DNA of 64,000 nucleotides, taken from positions 1,285-65,284 of the forward strand of contig DLNM01000054.1 in the NCBI GenBank assembly GCA_002479485.1. Reading direction: 5' to 3'. Both the position numbers and the translations under genes were made by a program. Below, piece after piece: positions 1 through 9,364 of this stretch. The DNA is from Firmicutes bacterium UBA7510. GTDB lineage: Bacteria; Bacillota; Clostridia; Tissierellales; Sedimentibacteraceae. Position 1 is the first letter of the stretch; every line of letters starts with the position of its first letter. Under the pieces are notes generated by a model. The model worked only from the letters and a program-made list of their open reading frames with translations, was not told the DNA's origin and made no database searches.

Positions 1-141
<141 letters not shown>

Positions 142-184
142 TTATAATTTACCTCCTAAGGTTTTGTTTTCAATATCAATCACA

Positions 185-213
185 AGTATAACCTAAAATC
201 TACAAAATTGCAA
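185..213 (-). promoter_or_regulatory. sigma-A promoter of the PFOR gene
   Basis: On the minus strand TTGCAA (208-213) and TATACT (185-190) are separated by exactly 17 bases. This gives a leader of about 40 nt before the PFOR start. The rest of 142-449 is AT-rich with no further gene; it holds the hprK terminator at 420-440 and a weak hairpin near 219-233 upstream of this promoter. Confidence 0.6.
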
Positions 214-419
214 TAATGAAATAGTATTTTTTGATACTTTTCTACCCATTAAGTCATTTTTGCATTATAATAATTATAACTGAGTTTTAGTGAATAAAAT
301 AAAGAAATTTAAAGATATAGTTATTTTTTTAATCCAAAAATTCATTGTGAATAAAAGCATATTTTCGATGTAAATGCAACTTTATTTTTTTAAAATTCAT
401 TTTATATTAATAATTAAAA

Positions 420-440
420 AACGGACAAACTTTGTCCGTA
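420..440 (-). terminator. intrinsic terminator of hprK
   Basis: ACGGACA and TGTCCGT form a stem just past the hprK stop codon. On the minus strand it is followed by a run of six T. Confidence 0.75.
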
Positions 441-449
441 AAATAATTA

Positions 450-1367
450 TTAATCCTCTATTACGTTAAAAAATCTTCTATTATATAAATCTAAAGTATT
501 GTATCCTAATAGTTTTTGTCTGTAATTTTTCGCAGCAACTTCTACAACTGTTGCAATATTTCTACCTGGTCTAACTGGTATAGTTACAAGTGGAATTCTA
601 ATATCTAAGATTTCAGCTTTAGCATCATCTAAGCCTAATCTGTCATATTCTTTATTTTCATCCCATTCTTCAAGATCAATAACTAAATTAATAAATTGAT
701 CTATCTTTATAGAACCAACTCCATATAAATGCTTTATATCTAATATTCCAATTCCCCTAATTTCTAATAAATGCTGTGTTAACTCCGGGCAATACCCTTT
801 TATCCTATTATCTATTTTTCTTATTATAACAGCGTCATCAGCTATTAATCTATGTCCTCTTTTTACTAGTTCTAGCGCAGTCTCACTTTTTCCTATCCCG
901 CTTTTCCCTCTAATTAATACACCGATACCAAAAACTTCTGCACAAACACCATGAACAGTTATTTCTGGTGCCAACTGTTCTTCTAAATAATTAATAGTGT
1001 CATTAACTAGCTTCATTGTTTTTTGCTTCGTTCTCATAATTGTTCTATCATATTTCTGGGCATATTTTAACATATCTTCATCAATATCTATATCATTTGC
1101 CACTATTACGACTGGTATATCAAAGCTAAAAAATTTATCAAGTCTTTCTTCTTTTACACTTTGTTCAAGCGTCTTTATATAATACATTTCTGTTTTACCT
1201 AAAACTTGTATTCTTTCATGAGAAAACCAATCAAAATAGCCTGCCATCTGAAGTCCCGGTCTGACCACCTCCGGCGTGTATACTTTTATTGAATGGATAT
1301 TCGTTGAAGCATAAACTACTTTTAGTTTTAAATATTTTTCTAAATCTTCAATTCTAACGTACATCAT
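450..1367 (-). CDS. hprK: HPr kinase/phosphorylase
   Basis: Bifunctional enzyme that phosphorylates and dephosphorylates HPr at Ser46, the sensor of carbon catabolite repression in low-GC Gram-positives. The protein of about 305 residues has the family's normal length. An N-terminal domain precedes the P-loop GKSGIGKS (about residues 154-161), with the upstream catalytic-type His in VHGVCAEVFG and the second signature LEIRGIGILDI. The start is placed at the ATG at 1367 because GGAGG at 1377-1381 abuts a further in-frame ATG at 1376, which would leave no spacing. It lies 40 bp downstream of the permease gene on the same strand and may be cotranscribed with it. Confidence 0.95.
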   Translation of the reverse strand: MMYVRIEDLEKYLKLKVVYASTNIHSIKVYTPEVVRPGLQMAGYFDWFSHERIQVLGKTEMYYIKTLEQSVKEERLDKFFSFDIPVVIVANDIDIDEDMLKYAQKYDRTIMRTKQKTMKLVNDTINYLEEQLAPEITVHGVCAEVFGIGVLIRGKSGIGKSETALELVKRGHRLIADDAVIIRKIDNRIKGYCPELTQHLLEIRGIGILDIKHLYGVGSIKIDQFINLVIDLEEWDENKEYDRLGLDDAKAEILDIRIPLVTIPVRPGRNIATVVEVAAKNYRQKLLGYNTLDLYNRRFFNVIED

Positions 1368-1407
1368 TTCTAGCATCCTCCATTTTCACTTAATTAACTA
1401 ATTAATT

Positions 1408-2358
1408 CTAAATAACTATCCCAATATATCCGATTGCAACTGATAAAACAAACAACATAGCTGTATATATTAATATAAATTTAATTTTAAAAGCTCTACT
1501 TAACAAAATAACTGAAGGCAATGATATAGACATTGTAGCAAGAGCAAAAGCTAACGCAACTCCATTTGATACTTCTTTAATCATAAGAAGTATCGGCAAA
1601 ATAGTAAATACATCAGAATGTATTGGAAGTCCAATAATTGCAACAAGCAGAACAGAGAAATTATTATTTATAATTTCAGTTATTTTATCTAATGGTACAA
1701 ATATTAAGGTTGCTGATGAGATAACAACTCCTATTATTATAAATATCCATGCTCCTCGAAACACATGCATTGTATTATGCAAGGCATCATGAATTCTATG
1801 ATATTTTTTATTAAAATGCGCATGATTACAGCAATTATTTACACCGTAAGTTTTAGCTGAATCCTTTATATTAAATTTAGACATTAATAAAGACACAACA
1901 AATATAATTATAAGTGAGCTTATTATATATGTTAGGGTAAAATTAAATCCTGTTGATGCATACATCGTTACAATAGCAGCAATATTTAAAAGCGATGCTG
2001 ATGTAAAAAAGCATATTGCTACTGATGTTGGTATGCCGAGATTAACAATACCTATTAAAACAGGCACTATAGTACAACTACAAAACGGTGATATAACCCC
2101 AAATCCAACAGCAAGTAAATAAACCCACACATTATTTAATTTTACTAGCTTTTCCTTTAATCTATCATAATTTATATAAGTTTGTAAAAATGAAACAAGA
2201 AACATAATAAAAAATAATAGTAAGAATATATTTATTGTATCAGTTATTAAATGGACAAAAAATTCAGATAACTCATGACTGGCACCAAAATTTTCTAGCA
2301 CCTCTTCAATCATATGAGAAAAAATATTTTCATGATTATGAGCACTATATGTATTCAT
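1408..2358 (-). CDS. ArsP_1/YraQ-type permease
   Basis: Integral membrane protein of 316 residues with about eight hydrophobic segments. The motif FCSCTIVP (about residues 72-79, in SPFCSCTIVPV) is the hallmark of the ArsP_1 (DUF318) permease family, some of whose members export organoarsenicals; for most the substrate is unknown. A hydrophilic loop in the middle (HFNKKYHRIHDAL) is His-rich and could touch a metal, which is inference only. AGGAG precedes the ATG. It is followed on the same strand by hprK. No arsR gene lies beside it, so an arsenic role is not supported by context. Confidence 0.75.
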   Translation of the reverse strand: MNTYSAHNHENIFSHMIEEVLENFGASHELSEFFVHLITDTINIFLLLFFIMFLVSFLQTYINYDRLKEKLVKLNNVWVYLLAVGFGVISPFCSCTIVPVLIGIVNLGIPTSVAICFFTSASLLNIAAIVTMYASTGFNFTLTYIISSLIIIFVVSLLMSKFNIKDSAKTYGVNNCCNHAHFNKKYHRIHDALHNTMHVFRGAWIFIIIGVVISSATLIFVPLDKITEIINNNFSVLLVAIIGLPIHSDVFTILPILLMIKEVSNGVALAFALATMSISLPSVILLSRAFKIKFILIYTAMLFVLSVAIGYIGIVI

Positions 2359-2582
2359 TTTATCTCCTAATAACGTTTTTACTTATTTTTGGTATTTATA
2401 TAAAATATTATACATCTTTTTTGTCAATAAAACAATTTATTTCCTTTAAATTTTCACATCATTATAAATAATATTGAATCAATATTATTATTAATATTAA
2501 TTATATTATATACATAAAATTATAATTATTATAAAATAGTACAAAATATTTTGCAAATAGCCAATTTACCTTTTAAATCACC

Positions 2583-2611
2583 TTGAAAAAAACTTGAAAA
2601 TATATTAAAAT
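2583..2611 (+). promoter_or_regulatory. probable sigma-A promoter of the glutaminase operon
   Basis: TTGAAA (2583-2588) and TAAAAT (2606-2611) are 17 bases apart and lie about 25 bases before the glsA start. The surroundings are very AT-rich, so chance matches are likely. Confidence 0.4.
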
Positions 2612-2635
2612 TAAGAAAAAACTAGGAGTAAATAA

Positions 2636-3553
2636 ATGAACACAATTTTTTCAAGCATAATAGAAGAAAGTAAAAAATACACAAGTAATGGAAACGTTGC
2701 ATCTTATATACCTGAATTATCTAAGGCAAATCCTAATGACCTTGGTATTTATGCAGTTACATTAGATGGTGATGAATATTTTGCAGGGGATTATGATAAA
2801 AAATTTACTCTACAAAGTATATCAAAAATAATAACATTAATGCTAGCAATAATGGACAACGGAGAGCAAAAGGTATTCTCCTATGTTGGTGCCGAACCAA
2901 CAGGTGATAGTTTTAACTCAATAGCAAGCTTAGAGGTGAAAAGTTTACATAAACCATATAACCCAATGATTAACGCCGGTGCAATACTGACTTCATCTTT
3001 AATCTTAGGTAACTCTGTTGAAGAAAAAATCGAAAGAATTTTAGACTTTACAAGAAAGCTTGCAAACAACAATGATATACAAATAAATAAAAGCACTTAT
3101 TTATCAGAAAAAGAAACAGGAGACAGAAATAGAGCATTAGCATATTTTATGAAAAGTTACAATTCTATGAAAGGTGATGTTGATGAAATCCTTGATGTAT
3201 ATTTTAGTCACTGCTCAATGGAAGCAACATGTAAGGATATGGCTAGAATTGGAGCTGTTCTAGCAAATGATGGAGTATTACCTTGGAATGGTAAACGAAT
3301 TGTTTCTAAAGAAATATGCAGAATAACAAAAACGATTATGGTTACTTGCGGTTTATACGACGCCTCTGGGGAGTTCGCAATTCACATTGGTATTCCAGCA
3401 AAGTCTGGAGTTGGCGGTGGAATACTTGCGGCAGTACCTAAGAAAATGGGTATTGGTGTTTATGGCCCATCACTAGATGCAAAGGGTAATTCAGTAGCAG
3501 GAATTCATGTTTTAAAACAACTTTCTGAAAAATTAGACTTAAATATATTTTAG
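2636..3553 (+). CDS. glsA: glutaminase
   Basis: Hydrolyses L-glutamine to glutamate and ammonia in the cytoplasm. At 305 residues it has the usual length of the serine-dependent beta-lactamase-like glutaminase family. The catalytic Ser-x-x-Lys is seen as QSISK near residue 63, followed by the NPMINAGAI segment and the C-terminal KSGVGGGILA motif. AGGAG lies seven bases before the ATG. It is the first gene of a three-gene operon: the next starts 9 bp after its stop. In an amino-acid fermenter it could feed glutamate catabolism or supply acid resistance. Confidence 0.93.
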   Translation: MNTIFSSIIEESKKYTSNGNVASYIPELSKANPNDLGIYAVTLDGDEYFAGDYDKKFTLQSISKIITLMLAIMDNGEQKVFSYVGAEPTGDSFNSIASLEVKSLHKPYNPMINAGAILTSSLILGNSVEEKIERILDFTRKLANNNDIQINKSTYLSEKETGDRNRALAYFMKSYNSMKGDVDEILDVYFSHCSMEATCKDMARIGAVLANDGVLPWNGKRIVSKEICRITKTIMVTCGLYDASGEFAIHIGIPAKSGVGGGILAAVPKKMGIGVYGPSLDAKGNSVAGIHVLKQLSEKLDLNIF

Positions 3554-3562
3554 GAGTATTAT

Positions 3563-3847
3563 ATGATTAAAGTAATCGCTAAAAGCATAATTAAAGATGG
3601 TGAATTAGAAAAAGTAATTAATTTATACGATGAATTAGTTCAAAAAACTAGGCAAGAAGACGGATGTATATCCTATGAGCTTTTTCAAGATATAAACAAC
3701 GAAAATATACTTACAATAGTTGAGCAGTGGGAAAGTGAAGAACACCTCGAGACTCATAAAAAAACTGTACATTTTACTAGAATAGTTCCTCAAATAAGTG
3801 ATAAAAGACTAAACTCCGAAATAAACATTTTACATAAAATAAAATAA
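3563..3847 (+). CDS. ABM-domain monooxygenase-like protein
   Basis: Small protein of 94 residues matching the antibiotic biosynthesis monooxygenase (ABM) dimeric ferredoxin-like fold. An N-terminal strand (IKVIAKSIIKDGELEKVI) leads to the conserved region DGCISYELFQD and then VEQWESEEHLETHKKT. Family members include cofactor-free quinol monooxygenases such as YgiN, and many of unknown function. The gene starts 9 bp after glsA with TAGGAG overlapping the glsA stop, and is followed 15 bp later by a flavin reductase-like gene, so a shared redox function is possible. The substrate is unknown. Confidence 0.8.
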   Translation: MIKVIAKSIIKDGELEKVINLYDELVQKTRQEDGCISYELFQDINNENILTIVEQWESEEHLETHKKTVHFTRIVPQISDKRLNSEINILHKIK

Positions 3848-3862
3848 ATTTAGGAGGCATAA

Positions 3863-4372
3863 ATGAGCACAAATTTTGTTGAAATAACACCTTACAATAT
3901 TGAAAAAAACACATTTACACAAATAGGGAAAGACTCAATGTTAGTCACGGCTAAAAAAGATGATAAGGTTAATACTATGACCGCATCATGGGGTGGTTTA
4001 GGAGTTATGTGGAATAAAAATGTTGCATTTGTTGTAATACGTCCACAAAGATATACCAAGGAATTTGTTGATTCTTCAGATTGTTTTTCTCTTACTTTCT
4101 TTGATAAAGAATTTAAAGATAAGTTAATGTATTTAGGAACAGTGTCTGGAAGAGATGAAGATAAAATATCAAAGTGTCAATTGACAACTAGTTATGATAA
4201 TAATATACCTTATTTTGAAGAGGCAAACCTAGTTTTGTTTTGCAAAAAGCTATTTGCTTCAGACTATAAGGAAGAAAATTTTATAGACAATGAAATTATG
4301 AGTAAAAATTATCCTAATAAAGACTATCATACACTTTATATAGCTGAAATAACAAAAGTATTAATAAAATAA
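3863..4372 (+). CDS. flavin reductase-like FMN-binding protein
   Basis: Protein of 169 residues of the flavin reductase/FMN-binding split-barrel family. The stretch MLVTAKKDDKVNTMTASWGG and then VVIRPQRYTKEFVD, with aromatic and Arg residues for flavin binding, is typical of the clostridial branch, whose substrates are mostly unknown. GGAGG precedes the ATG. It is the last gene of the glsA operon and is followed directly by the palindromic terminator at 4375-4410. Whether it reduces free flavin for the neighbouring ABM protein is inference. Confidence 0.82.
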   Translation: MSTNFVEITPYNIEKNTFTQIGKDSMLVTAKKDDKVNTMTASWGGLGVMWNKNVAFVVIRPQRYTKEFVDSSDCFSLTFFDKEFKDKLMYLGTVSGRDEDKISKCQLTTSYDNNIPYFEEANLVLFCKKLFASDYKEENFIDNEIMSKNYPNKDYHTLYIAEITKVLIK

Positions 4373-4374
4373 TA

Positions 4375-4410
4375 AATGGTTGTTGCAAAATTCATTTTGC
4401 AACAACCATT
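4375..4410. terminator. palindromic terminator between convergent genes
   Basis: A 16-bp perfect stem (arms 4375-4390 and 4395-4410) separates the flavin reductase gene (+) from the convergent thioesterase gene (-). Its core GGTTGTTGCAAAA is shared with the longer palindrome at 56051-56113. Confidence 0.7.
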
Positions 4411-4415
4411 ATTCT

Positions 4416-4835
4416 TTAGAACAATTTTTTTGCTTGCTCTCTTAATTTTAATTCTTCTTCGTTAGTCGTTTCATCAATAACTAAACTATGCGGTATTTTT
4501 TTACCACTTTCATCAACATGTATAAATGTTAAAAATCCATTTACTGGAGTTATTTCCGTTGTTTCTGAGTAAATAGAAGTATGAACTGTTATACTTGTTG
4601 TTCCTAATCTTACAATCTTACTTTTGAAAGTGATTATATCACCTTTAGAAACTGGTGTTTTAAATAACAAACCATGAACATTCATACAAACTATATTTTC
4701 TGGATTTCCAACACTTGATGCTGCTGCAATAAATGCTGCCTCAACAAACCATTCTGCTGTTCTTCCAGCAAACAACGTTCCATGATGATTTAAATCTTCT
4801 GACTTTACTAATCTCGATACTACAAACTCTTTCAT
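4416..4835 (-). CDS. acyl-CoA thioesterase, hotdog fold
   Basis: Protein of 139 residues of the BFIT/YciA-type hotdog thioesterases, which hydrolyse acyl-CoA thioesters. The motif LNHHGTLFAGRTAEWFVEAA (about residues 15-34) contains the N-terminal HGTLFAG signature and the helix bearing the acidic catalytic residue; a single hotdog domain follows with a short C-terminal tail. It begins 36 bp after secF on the same strand and may be the last gene of the secDF transcript. The chain-length preference is not readable from sequence. Confidence 0.83.
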   Translation of the reverse strand: MKEFVVSRLVKSEDLNHHGTLFAGRTAEWFVEAAFIAAASSVGNPENIVCMNVHGLLFKTPVSKGDIITFKSKIVRLGTTSITVHTSIYSETTEITPVNGFLTFIHVDESGKKIPHSLVIDETTNEEELKLREQAKKLF

Positions 4836-4871
4836 TAATTATGTCCCCTCTATTTAAGTATTTATTTAAAA

Positions 4872-5783
4872 TTACATCGCAGATTTTTTTCTTTTTTGCC
4901 ACATTACCCAAATTGGTCCAGCTATACATATAGTTGAGTAGCATCCAGATAATAGACCAAATGCCATAGGTAATGAGAAAAATTTGATTGATTCTATATC
5001 GTATAATTGTGCAAATACATATAACACTAAAACGCTTAGAACGGTAGTTACAGTAGTGTTGATACTTCTTGTCATTGATTGTGTAATACTTGTATCAACT
5101 AACTCCTCTACATCCATTTTAGGAAATAACCTTTTATTTTCTCTGATTCTATCATAAATTACTATAGTATCATTTACAGAAAAACCTATTATCGTCAGAA
5201 CTACTGCTATAAACGAATCATTTAATGGTATTCTGAAAATTACAAATATAAAAAACACTACTATAACGTCATGGAAAAGTGCTATAAGAGCAGCTATACC
5301 AGCTGACAATCCAGAGATTTTCTTAAATCTAACCCAAACATACAATACTATCATTACTGATGAAATTAATACAGCTATTATCCCCTTTGTAAGAAATGTT
5401 TTTCCTATAAAAGGCTCCACAACATTTGACTCTGCCAAAACAAAATTATTTTCAGCAAATTCTAGCTTAAGTGCTTCATTAAGCTTATCCTGTTCTTCTG
5501 CTGATAGACCTGAATTTCCTGATAAGTTTAATACAGCTTTCTTACTTTTTGTTGCTATGTCTTCAGTTATTTGTACCTCTGTTGTTCTATCTAGAACATC
5601 TGATGATATTTTTGCAACTTTGTTTGTATCAATTTCTCCATCATAACTATATTTTAATATAGCCCCACCTTTAAATTGTATTGAAAGCTTAACACCATTA
5701 ACAAACATAAAGATTAATCCTAAAGCGAGTATAAATGCTGAAATTGCAAAAAATATTTTTCTTTTCTCATAAAATTTTATCAT
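4872..5783 (-). CDS. secF: protein translocase subunit SecF
   Basis: Accessory membrane subunit of the Sec translocon that uses the proton or sodium motive force to complete protein export. At 303 residues it has the usual length. TM1 is near the N-terminus (FFAISAFILALGLIFMFVNG), followed by the FKGG motif, a periplasmic-side loop, and five TMs with the conserved GFSVNDTIVIYDRIRENKR sequence. Its ATG overlaps the secD stop as ATGA, indicating translational coupling. Confidence 0.95.
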   Translation of the reverse strand: MIKFYEKRKIFFAISAFILALGLIFMFVNGVKLSIQFKGGAILKYSYDGEIDTNKVAKISSDVLDRTTEVQITEDIATKSKKAVLNLSGNSGLSAEEQDKLNEALKLEFAENNFVLAESNVVEPFIGKTFLTKGIIAVLISSVMIVLYVWVRFKKISGLSAGIAALIALFHDVIVVFFIFVIFRIPLNDSFIAVVLTIIGFSVNDTIVIYDRIRENKRLFPKMDVEELVDTSITQSMTRSINTTVTTVLSVLVLYVFAQLYDIESIKFFSLPMAFGLLSGCYSTICIAGPIWVMWQKRKKSAM

Positions 5784-7042
5784 AGTCTAGCACCACCTTC
5801 CTTAACTCCATAGAATGCCTTATTTCTAAAGAATTTGCTAAAGCTAAAGGATTTCAACATATGCTTAGAAACAGTAACTCCACATATGAAGTTTAAAGCA
5901 GTACCAATCAGTAAAGTATATCCAAATGAAATCATAGCACCGCTACCAAAAATCATTAATATAATAGCAACTATCATACTAGTTATATTTCCATCAAAAA
6001 CAGCTGAAAAAGCCCTATGGTATCCAGTATCTATTGAAGCTCCTAGTGATTTTCCAGATTTTAATTCTTCCCTTATTCTTTCAGAAATTATAATATTAGC
6101 GTCAACTCCCATTCCTAACGATAATACCATTCCAGCTATACCCGGTAATGTAAGAGTTATTTGAGGTATTGAAAGCATCAAAAGCTGTATAGCTAACTGC
6201 AACAATATTCCAAAGCAAGCAACGAAGCCCATTAATCTGTAGTACAATATCATGAATACGCATATTAATATATATACCAATATTCCTGCCCTAACCATTA
6301 TATCCAATGCCCCTTCACCAACAGTTGGACTTATAGTACTGTGGTTTTTAGACATTAATGAAAATGGTAAAGAACCAGAATTAATTTTTTCAGATAATTC
6401 GATTGCTTCTTCCTTGCTGTCTAAATTAGATATAATAGCAGCACCATTATTTATAACTTCGTTAACTATAGGGTCTGAAATTAACGTATCATCCATATAA
6501 ATTGATATTTTTTGTCCTTTAAACTTTTCTGTGGCTTCAGCAAATAGCTTTGCTCCTTCTGTATCAAAAAGTAATGTTACAACTGGACTGTTATCTTTAG
6601 GATTATATTCCACCTTACTTTCCTTAACATTTTTACCTTCAATTAATATATTACCTTGTGGATCCCTAAATGTAAGTCTAGCTGTCTCACCAAGTTCTGC
6701 TATAGCAGCTTGTGGATTAAATTCAGCTTCGTCAGTTTTCCATGGAAATCTTATTAATATTTGACCATTTACTTTATCTGTTGTTACTTCTCTGTCTAAA
6801 ATGTTTTTTGCATCTAATCTACTTTCAATTATAATTCTAGCATTTTCTAGTTCTTGATTAGTAGGTTTTCTGTCTAAATCCTTTGGCTCATATACTGCTT
6901 CTACTCCACCTCTTATGTCTATACCAAATCTTATTTCCCTGGCACCTCTTATATTGAAATCACCAATATGAATGCCGAAAACAGCAATAAGTGTTATTGA
7001 AACAATTAATAGCATTATAATAACGCAAACGTATTTTCTCAA
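5780..7042 (-). CDS. secD: protein translocase subunit SecD
   Basis: Partner of SecF in Sec-dependent export. The protein of 420 residues has an N-terminal TM, the FGIDIRGGVEAVYEP region, the P1 head domain, and a six-TM RND-type core with GMGVDANIIISERIREELK. This is the short form typical of Gram-positives. Translation appears to start at TTG (7042), eight bases after GGAGG; no ATG is better placed. It lies 41 bp after the small gene at 7084-7476. Confidence 0.95.
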   Translation of the reverse strand: MRKYVCVIIMLLIVSITLIAVFGIHIGDFNIRGAREIRFGIDIRGGVEAVYEPKDLDRKPTNQELENARIIIESRLDAKNILDREVTTDKVNGQILIRFPWKTDEAEFNPQAAIAELGETARLTFRDPQGNILIEGKNVKESKVEYNPKDNSPVVTLLFDTEGAKLFAEATEKFKGQKISIYMDDTLISDPIVNEVINNGAAIISNLDSKEEAIELSEKINSGSLPFSLMSKNHSTISPTVGEGALDIMVRAGILVYILICVFMILYYRLMGFVACFGILLQLAIQLLMLSIPQITLTLPGIAGMVLSLGMGVDANIIISERIREELKSGKSLGASIDTGYHRAFSAVFDGNITSMIVAIILMIFGSGAMISFGYTLLIGTALNFICGVTVSKHMLKSFSFSKFFRNKAFYGVKEGGARL

Positions 7043-7083
7043 AATATCCTCCTATAAATTTAAAATTTGCAATAAATATAAAT

Positions 7084-7476
7084 TTAAATCAGTTGTTTTT
7101 TTCCATCCTTATTATGAATAAATAATAGAATTGTATCTTGTATTAAATTAATTTCTGATATGCTTTTTCGATTAGATATTTTAATTAATCTATCTATATT
7201 ATTTGCAGCAAAAAATATAAATAAAATTGCTATTCTATCATTGTAATTAATTTTAAAATTTCTTTCTCTACATTTATTTTCAACAATATTATATTGTAAT
7301 ACTAACATTTCATAATAAACATCTACAACATTATTAGACAATTTTTCATTTATATTAAATCTACCCAAATCCTTATCCGTATCATGTGTTATTACACTAA
7401 TGCAAGACAAAAAAATAACAAGTATTATAATAAGAGATATTTGTTTTTTGGTAATCATATTTAAATTATAAAACAT
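7084..7476 (-). CDS. small membrane-anchored protein of unknown function
   Basis: I do not recognise this protein of about 130 residues. A single N-terminal hydrophobic segment (QISLIIILVIFLSCISVI) follows a short basic start, so it is probably an exported, membrane-anchored protein; the Cys lies inside the hydrophobic stretch but the context is a poor lipobox. The remainder is Asn/Ile-rich and mostly helical. The ATG at 7476 is chosen because GGAGG (7485-7489) lies eight bases before it; a TTG two codons upstream is too close. It is the first gene before secDF, with a 41-bp gap, and could be cotranscribed with them. Confidence 0.6.
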   Translation of the reverse strand: MFYNLNMITKKQISLIIILVIFLSCISVITHDTDKDLGRFNINEKLSNNVVDVYYEMLVLQYNIVENKCRERNFKINYNDRIAILFIFFAANNIDRLIKISNRKSISEINLIQDTILLFIHNKDGKKQLI

Positions 7477-7576
7477 ATACAAAACCTCCTAAAACCGTTG
7501 TCTTTTTGCAGCAAACTAAACTTAAACATACCATAATATATATGTCCTGTCAAGAAAAGTATTAAAATTAAAACTA

Positions 7577-7606
7577 AAAGGATGTAGGAATAATCCTACA
7601 TCCTTT
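7577..7606 (-). terminator. intrinsic terminator after the ammonia-lyase-like gene
   Basis: A perfect 13-bp stem (7577-7589 and 7594-7606) with a four-base loop is followed on the minus strand by T-rich sequence. Confidence 0.85.
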
Positions 7607-7614
7607 ATTATGCA

Positions 7615-8001
7615 TTATTTATTTTTTCTTTGCTTGTCTTTCGGCACTACGCAAGTTCCTGAAGCACGACATACAATAATTGGTTCAGCTAAAACATCGC
7701 AAGCTGAATCATTAATATCATTTCTTGGAACAATTACTTTTCTAGCTTCAAACTTCATTTTTCTTGAACTATTGCCAACTGAAGTTATTTCACCCTCTGC
7801 TTCTATATAGTCACCTGCATATACTGGTGCTAAAAATTCTACACTATCATAGGCGCAAAACAAACCCTCGTCACCATCATTGATAATTAACAGTTCTGTA
7901 GCAACATCACCAAACAATTGAAGCATTCTAGCTCCGTCAACAAGATTTCCACCATAGTGAGCATCATGTGCGCTCATTCTTAATCTAATAAGTGATTTCA
8001 T
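7615..8001 (-). CDS. kal: 3-aminobutyryl-CoA ammonia-lyase-like hotdog protein
   Basis: Protein of 128 residues with one hotdog domain. The sequences [20 protein letters not shown] and [20 protein letters not shown] closely match what I recall of 3-aminobutyryl-CoA ammonia lyase, which deaminates 3-aminobutyryl-CoA to crotonyl-CoA in clostridial lysine fermentation. GGAGG lies eight bases before the ATG. Unusually it stands alone: the usual partners (kamA, kamDE, kdd, kce) are not beside it, and it has its own terminator. The BKACE enzyme at 38511-39326 is related to Kce but belongs to another operon. A broader hotdog dehydratase or lyase role remains possible. Confidence 0.72.
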   Translation of the reverse strand: MKSLIRLRMSAHDAHYGGNLVDGARMLQLFGDVATELLIINDGDEGLFCAYDSVEFLAPVYAGDYIEAEGEITSVGNSSRKMKFEARKVIVPRNDINDSACDVLAEPIIVCRASGTCVVPKDKQRKNK

Positions 8002-8149
8002 AAGTATACCTCCAAAATATTTTTTTGCCTAATGTAATTCTATCATTTAGATATACTTCTGTCAACATTTGCAAATATTCTAAACCATAACTACTTTACT
8101 ATTCCTTCTACTGTATCTTTATTTAATTAAAAAAATCCTTAAGCAAAAT

Positions 8150-8181
8150 AAAAAAGCTAAATATGCCTATGCATATTCAGC
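8150..8181 (-). terminator. intrinsic terminator of the heat-shock operon
   Basis: An 11-bp stem with one G-T pair (8156-8166 and 8171-8181) lies just past the dnaJ stop and is followed on the minus strand by six T. Confidence 0.8.
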
Positions 8182-8191
8182 CTTACAATTT

Positions 8192-9331
8192 CTATTCTTT
8201 AAATGAATCCTTTATTTTATCGAAGAAACCTTTTTTCTCACCATCATTTGTTTCTCCACTTTCTTCAGCAAATTGCGATAATATCTGTTTTTGCTTATCT
8301 GTTAATTTTTTAGGCACTTCAATTTTAACTTTAACATATTGGTCGCCTTTGTTTGTACTTCTTACGTTTTTAATACCTCTATTTTTTAGTCTAAATACAG
8401 TTCCAGTTTGTGTACCACTTGGAACTTCGTATTTTACTTTACCTTCAAGTGTTGGGACCTCTATACTGCCACCAAGGGCTGCTTTTGTAAACGATATTGG
8501 AATTTCACACCATACATCGTCTCCATCCCTTTCAAATATTTCGTGATCCTTAACATTTATATAAACATATAAATCTCCAGCTGGGGCTCCCTTATCACCA
8601 TGATTGCCCTCGCCTCTTAAAGGTATAACAGAATTTGTGTCAACTCCTGCTGGAATGTTAATGGTAATATTTCTTGATTTTTTCTCTTTACCTGTTCCAT
8701 TACATGATGTACATGGATTTTCTACAATTTCACCAGTTCCTCTACAAGTACTACATGTTTGAGTGCTTGCAAACTGACCAAAAGGAGTACGTTGAACAGT
8801 TCTAACTGTACCTGTTCCACCACATGTGCTACAAGTTTTCTTACTAGTGCCCTTCTTAGCACCACTTCCATCACAAGTACTACATTTCTCTACACGATTT
8901 ATCTTAATCTCTTTTTTCGTTCCAAAAGCTGCTTCTTCAAAGGTTATATCTATCTTTAATTTCAAATCTGAGCCAGGTCTAGGGCCAGTTCTTTGTGAGC
9001 TTCTACCTCCTCCGCCAAACATATCACCAAATATATCGCCAAATATATCTTCAAATCCTCCAAATCCACCACCAGAGAATCCTCCACCTCCAAAACCTTG
9101 GTTTGGATCAAATGCAGCATGACCAAATTTATCGTATTTAGCTTTTTTATCAGAGTCACTTAATACTTCATAAGCCTCATTGACTTCTTTAAATTTAGCT
9201 TCTGCCTCTTTATTGTCTGGATTTAAATCTGGATGATATTGCTTTGCTAGCTTTCTAAAAGCGGATTTTATTTCTTTTTCATCAGCATCTTTACTTAACC
9301 CTAAGACTTCATAATAATCCTTCTTTGCCAT
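8192..9331 (-). CDS. dnaJ: chaperone protein DnaJ
   Basis: Type I Hsp40 of 379 residues that delivers clients to DnaK and stimulates its ATPase. It has a J domain with the HPD motif (KQYHPDLN, about residues 30-37), a Gly/Phe-rich linker, four CxxCxGxG zinc repeats ([32 protein letters not shown]) and C-terminal substrate-binding domains. It is the last gene of the hrcA-grpE-dnaK-dnaJ operon and is followed by the terminator at 8150-8181. An intercistronic hairpin (9365-9395) separates it from dnaK. Confidence 0.97.
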   Translation of the reverse strand: MAKKDYYEVLGLSKDADEKEIKSAFRKLAKQYHPDLNPDNKEAEAKFKEVNEAYEVLSDSDKKAKYDKFGHAAFDPNQGFGGGGFSGGGFGGFEDIFGDIFGDMFGGGGRSSQRTGPRPGSDLKLKIDITFEEAAFGTKKEIKINRVEKCSTCDGSGAKKGTSKKTCSTCGGTGTVRTVQRTPFGQFASTQTCSTCRGTGEIVENPCTSCNGTGKEKKSRNITINIPAGVDTNSVIPLRGEGNHGDKGAPAGDLYVYINVKDHEIFERDGDDVWCEIPISFTKAALGGSIEVPTLEGKVKYEVPSGTQTGTVFRLKNRGIKNVRSTNKGDQYVKVKIEVPKKLTDKQKQILSQFAEESGETNDGEKKGFFDKIKDSFKE

Positions 9332-9364
9332 ATCCTTACCACCTTAATTCATTTTAACTCAGCA

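Noticed and set aside
1408..2358. Calling the permease an arsenic exporter
   Set aside because: Family members have varied or unknown substrates and no ars genes are beside it; the ArsR gene at 44073 is 42 kb away and linked to sulfur metabolism.
8759..9122. Plus-strand open frames opposite dnaJ
   Set aside because: They are Cys- and Pro-rich translations opposite the zinc repeats and Gly-rich linker of DnaJ; no ribosome site.
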